Source: Muraenolepis orangiensis (taxonomy: Eukaryota > Chordata > Actinopteri > Gadiformes > Muraenolepididae). Taken from it: a stretch of DNA of 64,000 nt. Position 1 is the stretch's first letter. Each line of letters opens with the position of its first letter. The notes below the pieces were generated by a model that worked only from the letters and a program-made list of their open reading frames with translations, was not told where the DNA came from and did no database searches. The stretch covers positions 18,696,777 to 18,760,776 of the forward strand of contig CM051005.1 in NCBI GenBank assembly GCA_027704905.1, written 5' to 3'. The translations under genes were made by a program, and so were the position numbers. Positions 37,761 to 48,382 of this stretch are shown here, in pieces.

Positions 37761-40700
37761 CTACATTCTTCTCTTCTTGGTAGCGATCCGGTTTGCACTC
37801 TTCTTCTAAAGGGCAGAGAGATGGAAATCAAATGTTAGTCATCCAACCTCCAGCCCAGCTGGAAAAAGGCCACAAAAGCACAACACACTGTGATGACAAT
37901 GGGTGTCTTTGTGCATGTGCGCCTCCACAGCGATTACCTTGGCCAGAGGCCTCAGGGGTTTCTTGAACTGAGAAGACTCTGGGAAAGAGGGAAGTTCAAG
38001 CAAAAAAAGTGAATTTCAATGACTACTCCGTTGGCAGTTTTGACTGAATTCTGGACGTCATGTCGGTACTGGTGGGGGCTTACCGTCTTCAGATGGCAGG
38101 TCCTGGTGTCTGTCAAGATCCTACATGTACACAACATTATTAATATGACAGCAAATATATCTCTGCAGTGGAATTCCTGCCTCAGGTAATGACAAAAGAT
38201 CAAACCTGTAAACTGAAATATACTTTTCTCCACTGGTGTAGCCTCAGGACCCATGGGAGTCATTTGTCATTAAGTCATGACCAAAAAAATTGTGGTAATA
38301 AAGTTTGCTATCAAGTTGCTAACAAGCCCTACTAAATCTCGTGGGGAGGACGGCACAGGGCCCCGGCGGAAACCAGAGTTGAGCCTTGTTTCCTGTTGAT
38401 CCTGAGATAGTGGAAGAAGATTTCTACTGTCTACACGGTGTTCATTTGGCCCGAGTTTGGGTTCCCAGTTATTAGACATAACCCCACCTCCAGCCACATG
38501 ATTGGTCGAAAACAAATAGGAAATGAAAGTGAAACCCCTCCGAGATTTTTATAGTCTGATAGCAGAAGTCTGATTTGTGAGACTGGCTAACAAGATACAC
38601 GTTTCCATGTCTCAAACAACACCCATTGCTGGACATCACCTGGTCTCCTCCTGGCTGTGGGAGGACAAGGCCGGGGTGGTCCATGGAGGAGGGCCTGATC
38701 TCCCTGATGTGTTTCCCCTCCTGGAGCTTCTGCACCCGGCCCTGCTCGGCTGCCACGCGCAAGTTCAGCGAGTGAAAGGCGGTCTGCACCTCGCCCACCC
38801 GGAAGTGCACCGCCATGCCCTCGAACCACAGGTCGCTATACACGCCCTCCTTAAAGCCCGGAGGCTCGTACTCGGCCGGGGTGACTGTTGGAAGGGGAAC
38901 AGGGCAGAGGACACAATAAGCGGTGTTCCGGATGACCGGAAACACCGTTTTGGCCGTTGTGCCAAAACGTTCCCAACACTAATACGGTCACAACATTCCC
39001 GATGCGTTTGAGACGCCCAGCTGCTGAAGCAGACCAAGGACACGTCAGTCTATCACACACACAGGAAGTGTTTTGAAGATTTTTTGACGACCTTTGTTGT
39101 AACAAACGTTTGTTGTAAGTCCTGTCTAACTGAAATCATAGTGGTAGTTTTGTGTGTAAGTCCCGTCTTAGTGTCGTCATGGCTAGAGTTAATGAGTAAG
39201 TCATTACTTTCTCGTGACCTTTTCAGTCTTACACTCATCATAATGTGTTCATCCTGTCTTACAGGTCATCAGTGGTAGAGATTGTGTCTACGTTCGTACA
39301 CATACACAACGGCGTATACGTACGGTCATAATAGAGTGCACATCTTACTGTCGTCATAGTAGTAGAGTTTCATGGTGAGGTTGACGTCATTGGGCAGAGT
39401 CCCCAGGTTCTGCATGAGCAGGAAGAGCTTCCTGATGAGGAGCACCGAGGCCTTCTTGGTGTCATCCACGGTCTGCATCTGGATTTCTACATTCTTGTTC
39501 CTGTTGCAGTGTGGGGTATGTAGTTCAGCACTCAGCTTAGACGCTTGCATATGCAATGGTAGATCATAATTATATTTGAACACTGTATTTCAAGTACACT
39601 GTACATGGATATATAAAGTACTTGAGGTATCTTCCAATCTACCATGTTTGAAACCAGGTACAATATTGTGTACATTTTACTTGCCAACCATTGGCTTTGA
39701 GCGGTTTTAAAATCAAAACATTAACTTTGCGGTGGGCCTGGTAAAACTCCATCTGAAAAACATGTTTTTCTCTATACTTAATTTACACCCATCTAGCTCC
39801 TTTTGATGGATTGTTGATCCGCAGCATTTACCTGAGTATGTCCATCTGCGGTCCTGTATCTGTGTACTTGAATTTGAACTGGTAGGACTCGATAATGCAC
39901 TGCCAGGAGACAAGAGATGAGCAAATGTGTTGTGATGGGAAAACATTGATTTAATATCACAATAATCATAGCAAATCAGAATAAATTTGCATATTGGACA
40001 GTGTTTCATCTGTGTAGTTAGTATGTCAGTTGTTTACTTACATTAGGGTCTTCTGGGTTGGTGTGAACCTTTCATGAGAGTACACATTCATTTTAGTAAA
40101 CACGTCATTGTACTGCAATGCAAACCCATACAAGTATCCACAAACTCAATCTGCAAATGCAGGAGCATTTCATGTGTCATTCATGCATTCAATATTGTAG
40201 TTTTTAATATATTAATGTCTGTTACTCACCCCAATGAAAACCATTTCAAGCTGTGTTAAAGAACACAAAATAACAAATGATCGACATGTCCCCATATACC
40301 ATTGTTTGTCCAAACAATATGTATAATATGTTTATTTTACTTACATATCCCTTGTTGAGCGCATCGAAACAGCCCATTATCCTACAAAAACAAACTGCAT
40401 TTTATTTTACATTTCTATACAATGACTATATCATTTGACAAAAGAGACGTGTGTATGGTAATTCCAATACTTGCTCACTAATGATTTCGGTATTTCTGGA
40501 TAATATATCAACAACCATAATCGTTTACCATTTAACAACTTTGCAGGCCCCTGGGTTTTTGCAGTCCTCCCGCAAAACTTTGATGCACACATCTGCACAA
40601 ACAGGAACCGAGCTCATGTACACATTTTCTAAAAATGTTTCTATATGCTTATGTATTGCACAAGTCATGATACATCATACTATCTATCTATCGATCGTGT

Positions 40701-41429
40701 TCATTAATATTGTTCAAGCGCACCTTCCAGGTACCGAGACCTGTAGGCGTCCTCCGGGAAGATGCCTCTCAGGTAGGTGATGGACGACACGGCCACGGCC
40801 ATCATCCTCTTGACGAACACCAGTGACTGCTGCTCCGTCTTCAGGTCGCTCTCGAACAGGCCCACCCACTTGAACGTCGAACCACACATGTCGTCGAAAG
40901 AAACATATTTAGAAATCGTACAAAAGTATTATACAGCAAAACCAGAGAAACCCCACGATAATTCCCTTGATGTTCTTAAATCGTAATTCACATTCCACCT
41001 AAACCCTCACCAAGTGTTATGCAAATATGTTAGTAACTTTGTGAAATATTACACAATATGTGATCTCCGAATGCTAAACAACCCCTGGCCCATACGTAAC
41101 CTAACCACCCAGTTTTGTCCAATTCCGTACAAAACGTTTAGACTTATTTGCCAACAGACAACCAGACAGACACACAGACCGACAGACGTGGAAACATAAC
41201 AAACCGCCCAGTTCGCCATGACACACGAAAACCACACGATGGCACAATTGTACTTAAAACACCTGAACCGAGGGCCTGAACGACCACCATAAACGGTTTA
41301 ATAATATAGTATAGAATGCCATGTCGAAAGCTAAACTAAATATACTATTACCGCTACAAAGGAACACATTCATACCTCAATCGTTTCCCCTTGTGTTTTT
41401 TTCATCATACATATTTTACCAGCTGACAT
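37761..41429 (-). CDS. hormad1: HORMA domain-containing meiotic protein (HORMAD1-like)
   Basis: HORMAD proteins sit on unsynapsed meiotic chromosome axes and promote double-strand breaks and synapsis checks. Twelve minus-strand exons: 41376-41429, 40724-40868, 40529-40592, 40345-40381, 40230-40250, 40042-40068, 39832-39899, 39349-39500, 38640-38884, 38084-38120, 37938-37978, 37761-37805. They sum to 936 bp, 311 aa. HORMA blocks include TEQQSLVFVKR, SITYLRGIFPEDAY, REDCKNPGACKVVKW, YQFKFKYTDTGPQMD, KKASVLLIRK and YEPPGFKEG. The tail is short and ends in basic KKRRM, close to HORMAD2 length (307) and shorter than human HORMAD1 (394). Core residues favour HORMAD1. Exon 1 (18 codons) fits phase but is less certain; two exons are only 21 and 27 bp. 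Confidence 0.87.
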
Positions 41430-41639
41430 TTTGTCATACAAGTGTTAAGCTAACCTTAATGAAAACCAATCAATTGCAATATATTACTCCGTAAAAGTAC
41501 AATACGAATACCGGCGATACGATAACAAACCTATGGTTATATACGAACCGATATATAGATTACGTATCGGTTCAATGTTATTACACATTAGATGCACTCA
41601 ATATTGAAATGCAGTTCGTTAATATTGTCAACATATAAT

Positions 41640-41700
41640 GTTATCGTCCTTTCCCGCCAATCGAAGCGTCACGTGGTATTGCGTCACCAATGACGGCTTG
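41640..41700 (-). promoter_or_regulatory. Candidate HORMAD1 promoter with E2F-like and E-box sites
   Basis: About 220 bp upstream of the proposed start lie TTTCCCGCC (41650-41658), two CCAAT boxes (41657-41661 and 41687-41691) and TCACGTG (41669-41675). In mammals germline genes are silenced in soma by PRC1.6 through E2F6 and MGA/MAX, which read such sites. The link is inferred. Confidence 0.5.
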
Positions 41701-42409
41701 ACGTCTGCTCCACATCTTCAGGCTACAAGGCAAATATGTGAACAAGACAACCATAGGTTATTGATTATTAAAGGTTATTTTAAACAAGCCTTTGTCAGGT
41801 TAGTACACGGACACTGAGACACACACATAAGGGCAAAGACATGTTTTGAAGTGGTAATAAAAAAAAACACTTCTGTAATAATAACTACATTTGTTATTTA
41901 ACTCATACCTTTGGAGCTAATCTGCAAAAAAAAAATGTAACACATTTTTTCATTAATATGCATTTATAAGGAGCAATAAGCAACAATTACCAATATGTAA
42001 AAGACACTTTTTTGTGGTGTTATTTATACAAGTAACATTTACAAATTCACTGTAAAAAAAAAAACACCAACAAAACGCTTGACTTTCGGAGCAATGGCTT
42101 TTAATATAGACGGCCCTTTTTCATCGTACAATACAAACAAATGAGGTACAGGTCAGCAACATCTAGATAATATTCCTCTCAAGACAACGTGTGTAACAAC
42201 ACTACTTGGCTCACGGGAGCATCTGTTCTACATACAACACACAGAGGTCATATATTTTAAACCGGTCTCCAAACTTCACTCCTCTTCCGCCTGCAGGCAC
42301 AGTGGTTTCTATAGAAATGTGTTCTGTGGACGGTTTCTTCTACAGTAGGCTACACAGTCTGGTGGTGGCAGGAGCACTTTTACTATCAACATCAGTGGTA
42401 TTGGTATGA
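41701..42409. other. Intergenic: PRDX1 3' UTR and HORMAD1 upstream
   Basis: Minus-strand ATTAAA (TTTAAT on plus near 42102) may end PRDX1, giving a 3' UTR of about 300 bp. The rest is AT-rich with A-runs and no gene seen. Confidence 0.45.
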
Positions 42410-44972
42410 TCAGTTCTTGGCGAAGAAGTCTTTGCTCTTTTGGACGTCGGGCTTGATGGTGTCACTTCCTGGTTTCCAGCCGGCGGGGCACACTGAAAAG
42501 ACACGCCTGTGATCAAATGGTCTGGATTTCAAATGGTCTGGATCTCGCTGCTCAGCTTCAAGCTTTGTTAACAGGACAGATTACCATGACAGCCCATGGT
42601 TTCGGCAGTATGTAGTTTTAGAAACGTGCGTGTATATATGGAAATATACAGTTTGTTCCATTTTATACGGTGGTGTATAGATTTTTAGGTATCAAAGAGT
42701 CTTGTTAGGGTTGAAAGTTAAAGATAGACAAAGGACTATCAGACGACTACGGTTATGATATTTTCTTTGAGAGCAAAGTCATGAGAAAACCACCTATCAT
42801 GTTTGTGGAAGTTTAATAACAAAGGTTCTTAATGTAGCCCATACATTTTATAGCAGGGGTTTTAGCCTGCGGTGGAAAAAAATAATTGAAAAGTACAATA
42901 ATAAATACAATTATTGTGAATGGATTCAGTTTTGCGGTCTATTTGACTGTTTATTCAATTATATAATATTTAAATAGGATTGTCACCATTCAGTCTTTGT
43001 GTGTGTCAGTGTGTGCACACGGGGGGGGGATAGATAGCGCAGCATGTCCTGATAAGAGGCATGTGTGTGTGCTTTACTTATTCCAAATGACAAAGGCTAT
43101 TGAGGGAAATCAGGTCTGAAATATATGAGACCTGCCATGAAGTTAGTGTTCAATGAGGTTGGTTTAAGTCAGCAAAAGCAGCACTGTTTAGCACAAGTTT
43201 GTTGTGCTGAACAGCCCGGTTAAAATATCACTTTGCTTCCCTGCCCCTGCAGCAAGGCATCACGGGGGAAAAGAGGCCTACCTTCTCCGTATTTGTCGGT
43301 GAACTGAAAGGCCTGGACGAGACGCAGGGTCTCCTCCACCGAGCGGCCCACAGGCAGGTCGTTGATAGTGATCTGGCGGAGGACGCCGCTACTGTCGATG
43401 ATGAACAGCCCTCTTGGAAAACAACAAGCAACAGGAAATTAAAAACGTGTGTACAGAAGCAGAACCCGCCGGTGAACAAAGACCTAGACTACAGCTGCAT
43501 GCAAACAAAAACACCTATTTTTATTTGTTGTATTTTAACATGTTTTAAGTCAATATTTGCATTTGTGACACGATACCTGCTGCACTACTGGCACTTTAAA
43601 TGCTTTTGAAAGATTTTTGGAAACAATGTTTTGAAAAAAACATTTTTTTTTAAATTTATACTGCGGGAGGGAATAGGGAGTAAGCATTCCCATGTACTTG
43701 TTACAAATGGCAAATTCAAATCTTGTATTGTATCTAGCAAACATTTGGTATTTTTCCTTCATAAATAACTAAAACAATTAAAATCGATCATCAAAAATCA
43801 GTCAAGCAATAGTGATAAGTCCACGGTTTGTCGACTGTTGACAAATGTACTACACAACAATCAGATCTATGTTCCGGAGGTACCTCCACTGGCCCATCAG
43901 GGGTCACCCTCCGCTTGGTACCACAGTAGCTCAGTACCGGTTGCCATAGGGTCTCACCTGTAAGCGATACCCTCGTCCTCCTTGAGGACCCCGTAGTCTG
44001 TGGAGATGGTGCGGCGGGTGTCGGCCACCAGGGGGATGTTCATGGAGCCCAGACCTCCCTGCTTGCGGGGCATGTTGACCCTACACGCACGCACACACGC
44101 ACGCGCACACGCTGTTATACCGCAGACGGCCTGCCCAGTAAGGTAATGTCAGATTGACACAGTGACCAGTCGGTACTGCGGTCGTTTTTATAATAGGCTG
44201 CGGGATAATCTAGCGGTGGTAAGGGGTGCTTGACTACCAGCCGAACGGTTCTGGGTTTGAAACCCCAATGTCTGCAAGCCTTGAGCAAAGATGCCCCTAA
44301 CCTCAAGACATGCTCCTTAACGGCATGCATCTTACATTTAAAAAAAGCTTTACTACAGGTCGTTTTGGATGAAAGCATCTGTTAAATGACTCAATAGTGA
44401 CTGACTAAAGAGTATTATGATACATAGCGTCTAGTTTAGTATACAGCGGAGGCTCAGTGCGTACCATGCGAAGTGGGAGAAGTGGGAGTCGACCGAGGCG
44501 CCGATGACCTCACAGTCGATCTTCCTGAAGTCTTCGGCGGCGTCGCTAAATGCGATGATCTCCGTCGGACACACGAAGGTGAAGTCCAGGGGATAGAAGA
44601 AGAACACCACGTACTTCCCTGCATCAAACAAAATCAATAAACAATAAACAAATAATTAATTCACGCAATTTTACTTTTCCCCCGATCAGCTGAGCGGAAA
44701 CTCGACCTAGATAATTACGAGGCTGTCACCTCTGCGCTTCTGTAGTGCTAATGAGGACATTTGGGATTTCAATGCAACACAGGATTCAATTGAATGAATG
44801 GGTTTTAATTGCATTGAAAAGAGGGACATCAAAGTGGCTGATGGAGAAGTGGTGTGTGGGTCCTACCTCTGTAGTCGGAGAGCGACAGGTCCTGAAACTG
44901 CCCATCTGGCATCACTGCTTTGGCTGTGAAGTCTGGAGCCAGTTGTCCAATCCGTGCGTTACCTGCTGCCAT
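42410..44972 (-). CDS. prdx1: Peroxiredoxin 1, typical 2-Cys
   Basis: Thioredoxin-dependent reduction of hydrogen peroxide and alkyl hydroperoxides, mainly cytosolic. Five minus-strand coding exons: 44867-44972, 44465-44618, 43958-44080, 43282-43412, 42410-42492. They sum to 597 bp, 198 aa; human PRDX1 has 199. The peroxidatic Cys52 is in FTFVCPTE and the resolving Cys173 in GEVCPAGWKPG. GGLGSMNIPL and a C-terminal helix ending KDFFAKN mark a eukaryotic, overoxidation-sensitive enzyme. The motif that follows VCPAGWKPGSDTIKPD matches PRDX1 rather than PRDX2. A non-coding first exon and promoter lie at about 45588-45760. PRDX1, NASP and GPBP1L1 are neighbours in human 1p34, as here. Confidence 0.96.
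43657..43740 (+). repeat. Dispersed repeat tail fragment, copy 3
   Basis: Shares ATACTGCGGGAGG, GTAAGCATTCC and TGTACTTGTTACAAATGG with 54636-54710. In PRDX1 intron 3. Confidence 0.75.
44203..44395 (+). mobile_element. tRNA-derived SINE, PRDX1 intron 2
   Basis: A box near 44213 and B box GGGTTTGAAACCCC (44251-44264), then a CCTTGAGCAAAGATGCC body and a tail with CGTTTTGGATGAAAGCATCTG. Not a functional tRNA. Confidence 0.75.
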
Positions 44973-45587
44973 TTTGAGTCCGGCTGGCTTTCAGGAAGGG
45001 GGGGGGGGAAAGGTAACATTCGGGGAAAGTCACACATAGGCTTAACAGCTGTTAGGCTACGTCAATGCCTTCATGAATTTCACTTCTTCTTAAAAAAAAC
45101 TAAAGCCAACGGCTGTTTCCGATGCAGGGTGTGTTTTAAACACCATGCTATTAATGTCCATATTTCGGAGTTCGTCTAGTCTAGGTGAAATTACACGGTA
45201 AAGCACTTTGGGATGCCTAGCCAGCAGACTCAAAAACAATGTTACAATTGTATTCTTGTACTGTGTTGGCACAAACTATATGCTATACTGACGGTCAACT
45301 GTTGCGCACCGGCTGTATGTCAATCTAACTTTTTAATTCATTCCTCAACTACTAGACAAACAATATCAACAGTATTAAATGTGTATATATAGTGGTAGTT
45401 CTAATCACTTCAAACTATAGTAAGCGGGTAGGGTTGACCATATTGTAAATTGATGGCAACTCCGTTTACAAATTAAATTGGTACTGGACAAAAAAAACGA
45501 ATTATAAGAAATAGTTGCTTTAAATAGGATCACTTTTGAATTAATTGAACAATGCAAGCTTTAAAAAAAAACACACAAACTACGTAC

Positions 45588-45760
45588 CTCTGCGTTGATC
45601 CGACTAGGCCAGTTAGGAAAAGAGGAGTGCTCTGGACGCGGCTTTGGATGGAGAATATATACACACACCGTCTCAAATCTCGCGATAGAAACCATGGCCA
45701 CCGCTCCCTCGAGCGACGATAAGTAGTTTCCCTACGACTAAAGCGTGACTTTGCACATTT
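45588..45760 (-). promoter_or_regulatory. PRDX1 non-coding exon 1, TATA box and candidate ARE
   Basis: A splice donor (GCAGAG then GTACGT, exon edge 45588) fits a non-coding first exon spliced to the ATG exon, whose acceptor follows a C-rich tract near 44989. A TATATATT lies at 45654-45662. About 90 bp further upstream is GTGACTTTGCA (45746-45756), an exact match to the antioxidant response element core RTGACNNNGC. PRDX1 is a known NRF2 target in vertebrates. Confidence 0.6.
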
Positions 45761-46945
45761 TCTACTCTATCTAGGAACCTTTCCATGTTGGACGTGTCAT
45801 CCTGAGTAAGGGACGACAAGGCAACACATTCTGTACGATTTTATTCAACATGCACAGGGATCACATGTATACGCATGTAGCATAACATGTAGCCTACCAT
45901 TTGTGGAAATACCTATACCTATACAATCCTACATTTTACATGAAAGACACCCACCATCCAAGCATTACAAACCGGCATGTCGGGAAGCCCCTCTCCTAAT
46001 CCCAATGTCTCACGGAGTCATGTGGTTCTGTCATATGACTCGCCTGCTCGAATCTGGCTCTTATGACAAATGAATCGAATGAATTGTATGAACTGCTGGT
46101 ATAAAACCTACATTCAAACATAGTAGTAGGTATATTGTTAATACTACGTTTTTAGGGTATGGTCAAATATGGACCTTATGCTGGTTTTGTCTATTGTGTT
46201 ATTTAATTAAAAAAACAATAGGCCTTTTATGCAATAATACAATCCAACCCCCACCTTTAATTTCGTGTCATTGTCTGTTGCAACAGTACAAAGGCCTATC
46301 ATGATCAACTATCCAACAAGAATGTTTACAGGTCTTACTTCCTACTTACATGCTTTACATGCTTTATTTGTTTAAGAAACAGCCCTACACGGAAGTATCT
46401 ACATTACATGAAGCGGTGGAAAGATACCCCTATTTGCTCAGAAGTTTCGAACTCAAGCAGTGGCTATGTATGCAAGCCGTTGTCAATGTATGTCAAATAA
46501 TTGTTAGATATTGTTCAATTGATTATTTGTTTTTATCACTTTCCTAATGCTGTTTTCCAAATCAAGGTCCAATATGACCAAAAACTAACAATATACATAA
46601 TAATAATAATGGTACTTCCTCACAGCTTTTATATAATATCCTAATTTACAGCATCAGAAGGAAAAGAAAAACGCATTAGGCTGTTTGTTTTTTTCTTCCG
46701 GCCCTTGCCACTTCACTCCATACTCTGTCTTCCTTATCTCCAATGCCGTTGCCATGGGGACCGCATCAAGGGCCAGATAAAAGGGGGGAGGGATAATAGG
46801 CGCGCGCCACTCTGGAAACGCAGCGGTGGGGCTCGCAATCAAACGGCACGTGTGCAGAGCTCTTACCACGGCTTTAATTAACGGCACACGCTTCATTAGC
46901 GATTCAACCAAACCCCTCCGACCCCATGGCCCTATTAGTCCTTGT

Positions 46946-47048
46946 GTGTGAGTGAGTGAGTGAGTGAGTGAGTGAGTGAGCGAGCTTACGTTCAGACCCT
47001 TGGAGTGTGTGTGTGGGTCAGAGAGAGAGGGGGGAGGGGGAAGAGATG

Positions 47049-47138
<90 letters not shown>

Positions 47139-47172
47139 TTAGGTTCAGACCCTTGGAGTGTGTTTGTGTGTT
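46946..47172. repeat. (TGAG)n and (GA)n flanked by a 38-bp direct repeat
   Basis: TGAG repeats (46946-46980) precede GAGCGAGCTTACGTTCAGAC..., then a (GA)n array (47052-47132). After it comes the same sequence again, GAGCGAGCTTAGGTTCAGAC... (47132-47170), with two changes. Confidence 0.93.
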
Positions 47173-47844
47173 TGTTTAATAAATAAAAGAGATATTTTTA
47201 TAAATATATTAATATTCGTTGATTATACCCCCAAACCCCCCTATACAGCTGTCTTTTGGGGCGCTGCCTGAGAAAGTGACGAATGTTAACTTATCAATGG
47301 CATGGTTTCATGTAAATGAGAGGATATGGATGTATTAGAAGTGCTAGAAGTTGTGTTATTGGGGGACTTGGACAGGGGAGGCTTATGATTGTCCCCATGG
47401 GCACTTGATTGACGATGGGATGCCAAGTACAGACTTGTCCCTGGTAGGGCAGCAACAGTGGGCCCCCAGGCAGGAGGAGGGGCCCTGAAGTGATAGTCGC
47501 AGTCCCCTCACAGCAGGAAATGACAGCGGCTCCCTCCCTCGCTTCCCCCCCGTTCACGCAACACAAACCAAGATAACAGGCCAGCACAGAGAACCATAAA
47601 ATAATTAATAATATCACTGACCACAATTAATATTTTACTGCAGATACAATGGAAATATATACTTACAGTACACATATACGGTATACTTACTCAAGTATAT
47701 CCTTTAGTAGCAGGCAACGCTTTCACAAGCCATTCAAATGGCTGCTTGAGGGTTACACAGGGTGATGAGGAATCAGGTTTATTGCAAGAGTTTGTCATTG
47801 ATGAATGAGCAATGCAGTTGGTACATGCTAGAGCTCTCTCCTCG

Positions 47845-47963
47845 AGTGTGTGTGTGTGTGTTAGTGGCTGGTTTAGCCTGTGGGCCTTGATTAACAAGGA
47901 TCCACAGGTGTGCAGCCTCACCCAGCCAGTCTGACTCAGGCCCAAACCACACACACTCCACAC
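47845..47963. mobile_element. Small TIR element with (TG)n, family copy B
   Basis: Reverse-oriented relative of 17938-18103 and 57926-58078. It shares GGCTGGTTTA..., GGGCCTTGATTAACAAGGATC and CACACACACTCCAC, and is shorter than the others. Confidence 0.65.
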
Positions 47964-48148
47964 CTATATATATAAACTATATTATACTAATAAATAAGGG
48001 ACTTTAATACTAACACGTTTAATGTTGTTTACGTGATTCTCAATGTTGCTTATTTTTTGTCCTAGTATCGATATTAAAACACTGCGCCTTTAAGGCGGAC
48101 TCCCGCGCTGGGTCACACCCCCGGATATTGAATGTTAAATATATCCCA

Positions 48149-48160
48149 TTTCGCGCCAAA
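48149..48160 (+). promoter_or_regulatory. Candidate E2F site of the NASP promoter
   Basis: TTTCGCGCCAAA, a perfect match to the E2F consensus TTTSGCGCSAAA. It lies about 100 bp upstream of a probable non-coding NASP exon 1, which ends at the donor after 48257 (CACG then GTATGT). NASP is made at S phase, so E2F control is expected. Confidence 0.7.
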
Positions 48161-48382
48161 TCAAAAACTCCGTCCAAGTCAAAGAGTAGAGCCTGCGTTT
48201 GACTCTTTTTTTTTTAAAGTCTGAACCGTCTTCGACGTCTACCATTTCCCGTCCACGGTATGTATGAAACAACGTATTTGCATTTTTCCAATCTTGTTCA
48301 ACGGCGTTTTAGTGCTCCAACAATGCCGTGTAGTTAACTAATGAACTAAACGACCACCTGACCTCATCTAGACACAGACGAC

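Larger units (their letters stand above)
45761..48140. other. PRDX1-NASP intergenic region
   Basis: 2.4 kb between the divergent genes PRDX1 and NASP. It is mostly AT-rich unique sequence without a recognisable gene. It contains the (GAGT)n/(GA)n block at 46946-47172 and a MITE-like copy at 47845-47963. A few short open frames show no family resemblance. Confidence 0.5.
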
